Shown here one piece after another: positions 63,445 to 64,000 of a stretch of DNA of 64,000 nt (position 1 is the first letter of the stretch; every line of letters begins with the position of its first letter). The stretch lies in the NCBI GenBank assembly GCA_949752735.1, contig OX457037.1, positions 20,787,039-20,851,038 of the forward strand, read 5' to 3'. The translations under genes and the position numbers were made by a program. The DNA comes from Lumbricus terrestris (lineage: Eukaryota > Annelida > Clitellata > Crassiclitellata > Lumbricidae). Under the pieces are notes generated by a model, which did not search any database, had not been told where the DNA came from, and worked only from the letters and a program-made list of their open reading frames with translations.

Positions 63445-64000
63445 CAGGGTGCGCCAAAAAAGTAATCCCCTACGGTTTTTAGCCCATATCTTGGCCAAAG
63501 ATATGAATTTTAAAATGAAACTTTACAGTCTTGAAGGCAATTTATATCTACGTACAATGGTCAAATTACAAAAAAAATATTTCAAACGGAACAAAAGTTA
63601 CACCCCTTTTAGGGAGGCCACCCACCGTTTTTTGACGATTCAAAAACGAAGCGCAACAAAAATTAGGTTTTTGCCAATATCTTGGCCAAAATTAAGAATA
63701 TCGAAATGAAAGTTTACAGGCTTATAGACAATTCATAACTGCACTTGGTGCTCAGATTTCATAAAAATATTTCAAACAGGACAAAAGTTATACCACTTTT
63801 AGTGAGGCCACCCACCGTTTTTTGACGATTTAAAAACGAAACGCAACAAAAAGTAGCAAAAACACGATTTTATTAAGTCTCATCTCAAATAAATGTTGTC
63901 AAATGACCTTGGTAATGCTTTACAACTTGTGCTCAATGCGCCCACCACCAGTGCCAAAACATCTTTTGAGTCTCTTTGAAAAGTTCTTGATGGACCTGTT
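63445..64000 (-). mobile_element. Mariner-like element, partial
   Basis: Begins CAGGGTGCGCCAAAAAAGTA straight after TA, the mariner/Tc1 target. Two diverged copies of a block of about 185 bp (CAATATCTTGGCC... to ACCCACCGTTTTTTGACGAT) lie at about 63485-63670 and 63675-63860. The element continues beyond the window. Confidence 0.65.
63920..64000 (-). pseudogene. C-terminus of a mariner-like transposase (partial)
   Basis: On minus, 26 codons up to a TAA at 63920-63922 (KNFSKRLKRCFGTGGGRIEHKL). The RL..C....G..IEH.L pattern fits the end of a Tc1/mariner transposase. Too short to say whether the gene is intact. Confidence 0.5.

Overview
This window is eukaryotic and holds almost no ordinary genes. 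It is a dense, nested deposit of transposable elements, most likely from a marine invertebrate deuterostome (echinoderm or hemichordate). Supporting signs are spliced GT-AG introns, Polinton/Maverick elements, a Ty3 retrotransposon of the Gmr1 type (integrase upstream of reverse transcriptase, described from deuterostomes), and constant AGGCCTA words. The species is an inference. The only probable host coding sequence is one exon of an ABCA-type transporter (48560-48864).

Layout. (1) 0.9-17.8 kb: the remains of a Polinton (structural gene and packaging ATPase on minus; phospholipase-A2-like protein and integrase on plus). Its ATPase gene is cut by an 11.2 kb, nearly intact Ty3 LTR element (1508-12710) and by a 2.6 kb DNA transposon flanked by duplicated CCGG (13211-15842). 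(2) 17.8-23.7 kb: satellites, a 1705 bp hAT element with a perfect target duplication, and a LINE fragment. (3) 23681-32393: a complete 8.7 kb Polinton-type element with long inverted repeats and a 6 bp target duplication, inserted in an L2/CR1-like LINE. It carries only two genes: a nine-exon protein-primed DNA polymerase B and a two-exon PC4-like single-strand DNA-binding protein. It has no integrase, ATPase or capsid gene. (4) 34-47.4 kb: a Russian-doll nest of non-autonomous inverted-repeat elements with G-rich word arrays at their ends. Many of them share one internal 35 bp minisatellite despite unrelated termini. A decayed hAT with a transposase pseudogene lies at 44734-47139. (5) 48-49 kb: a hAT MITE and the ABCA exon. 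(6) 49.5-52.5 kb: a second Polinton remnant (RING protein, ATPase, basic protein, frameshifted gene, truncated integrase). (7) 53.3-63.3 kb: a decayed Gmr1-like element, broken by a second copy of the 1705 bp hAT and by a 2 kb hAT that itself contains another element. (8) 63.4 kb to the end: the start of a mariner-like element.

Most insertions could be dated relative to each other by reading target duplications and interrupted reading frames. The most promising candidate system is the 23681-32393 element. Both of its genes look intact, each has its own TATA box, and the termini and target duplication are Polinton-like, so it could replicate itself but would need integrase from elsewhere.
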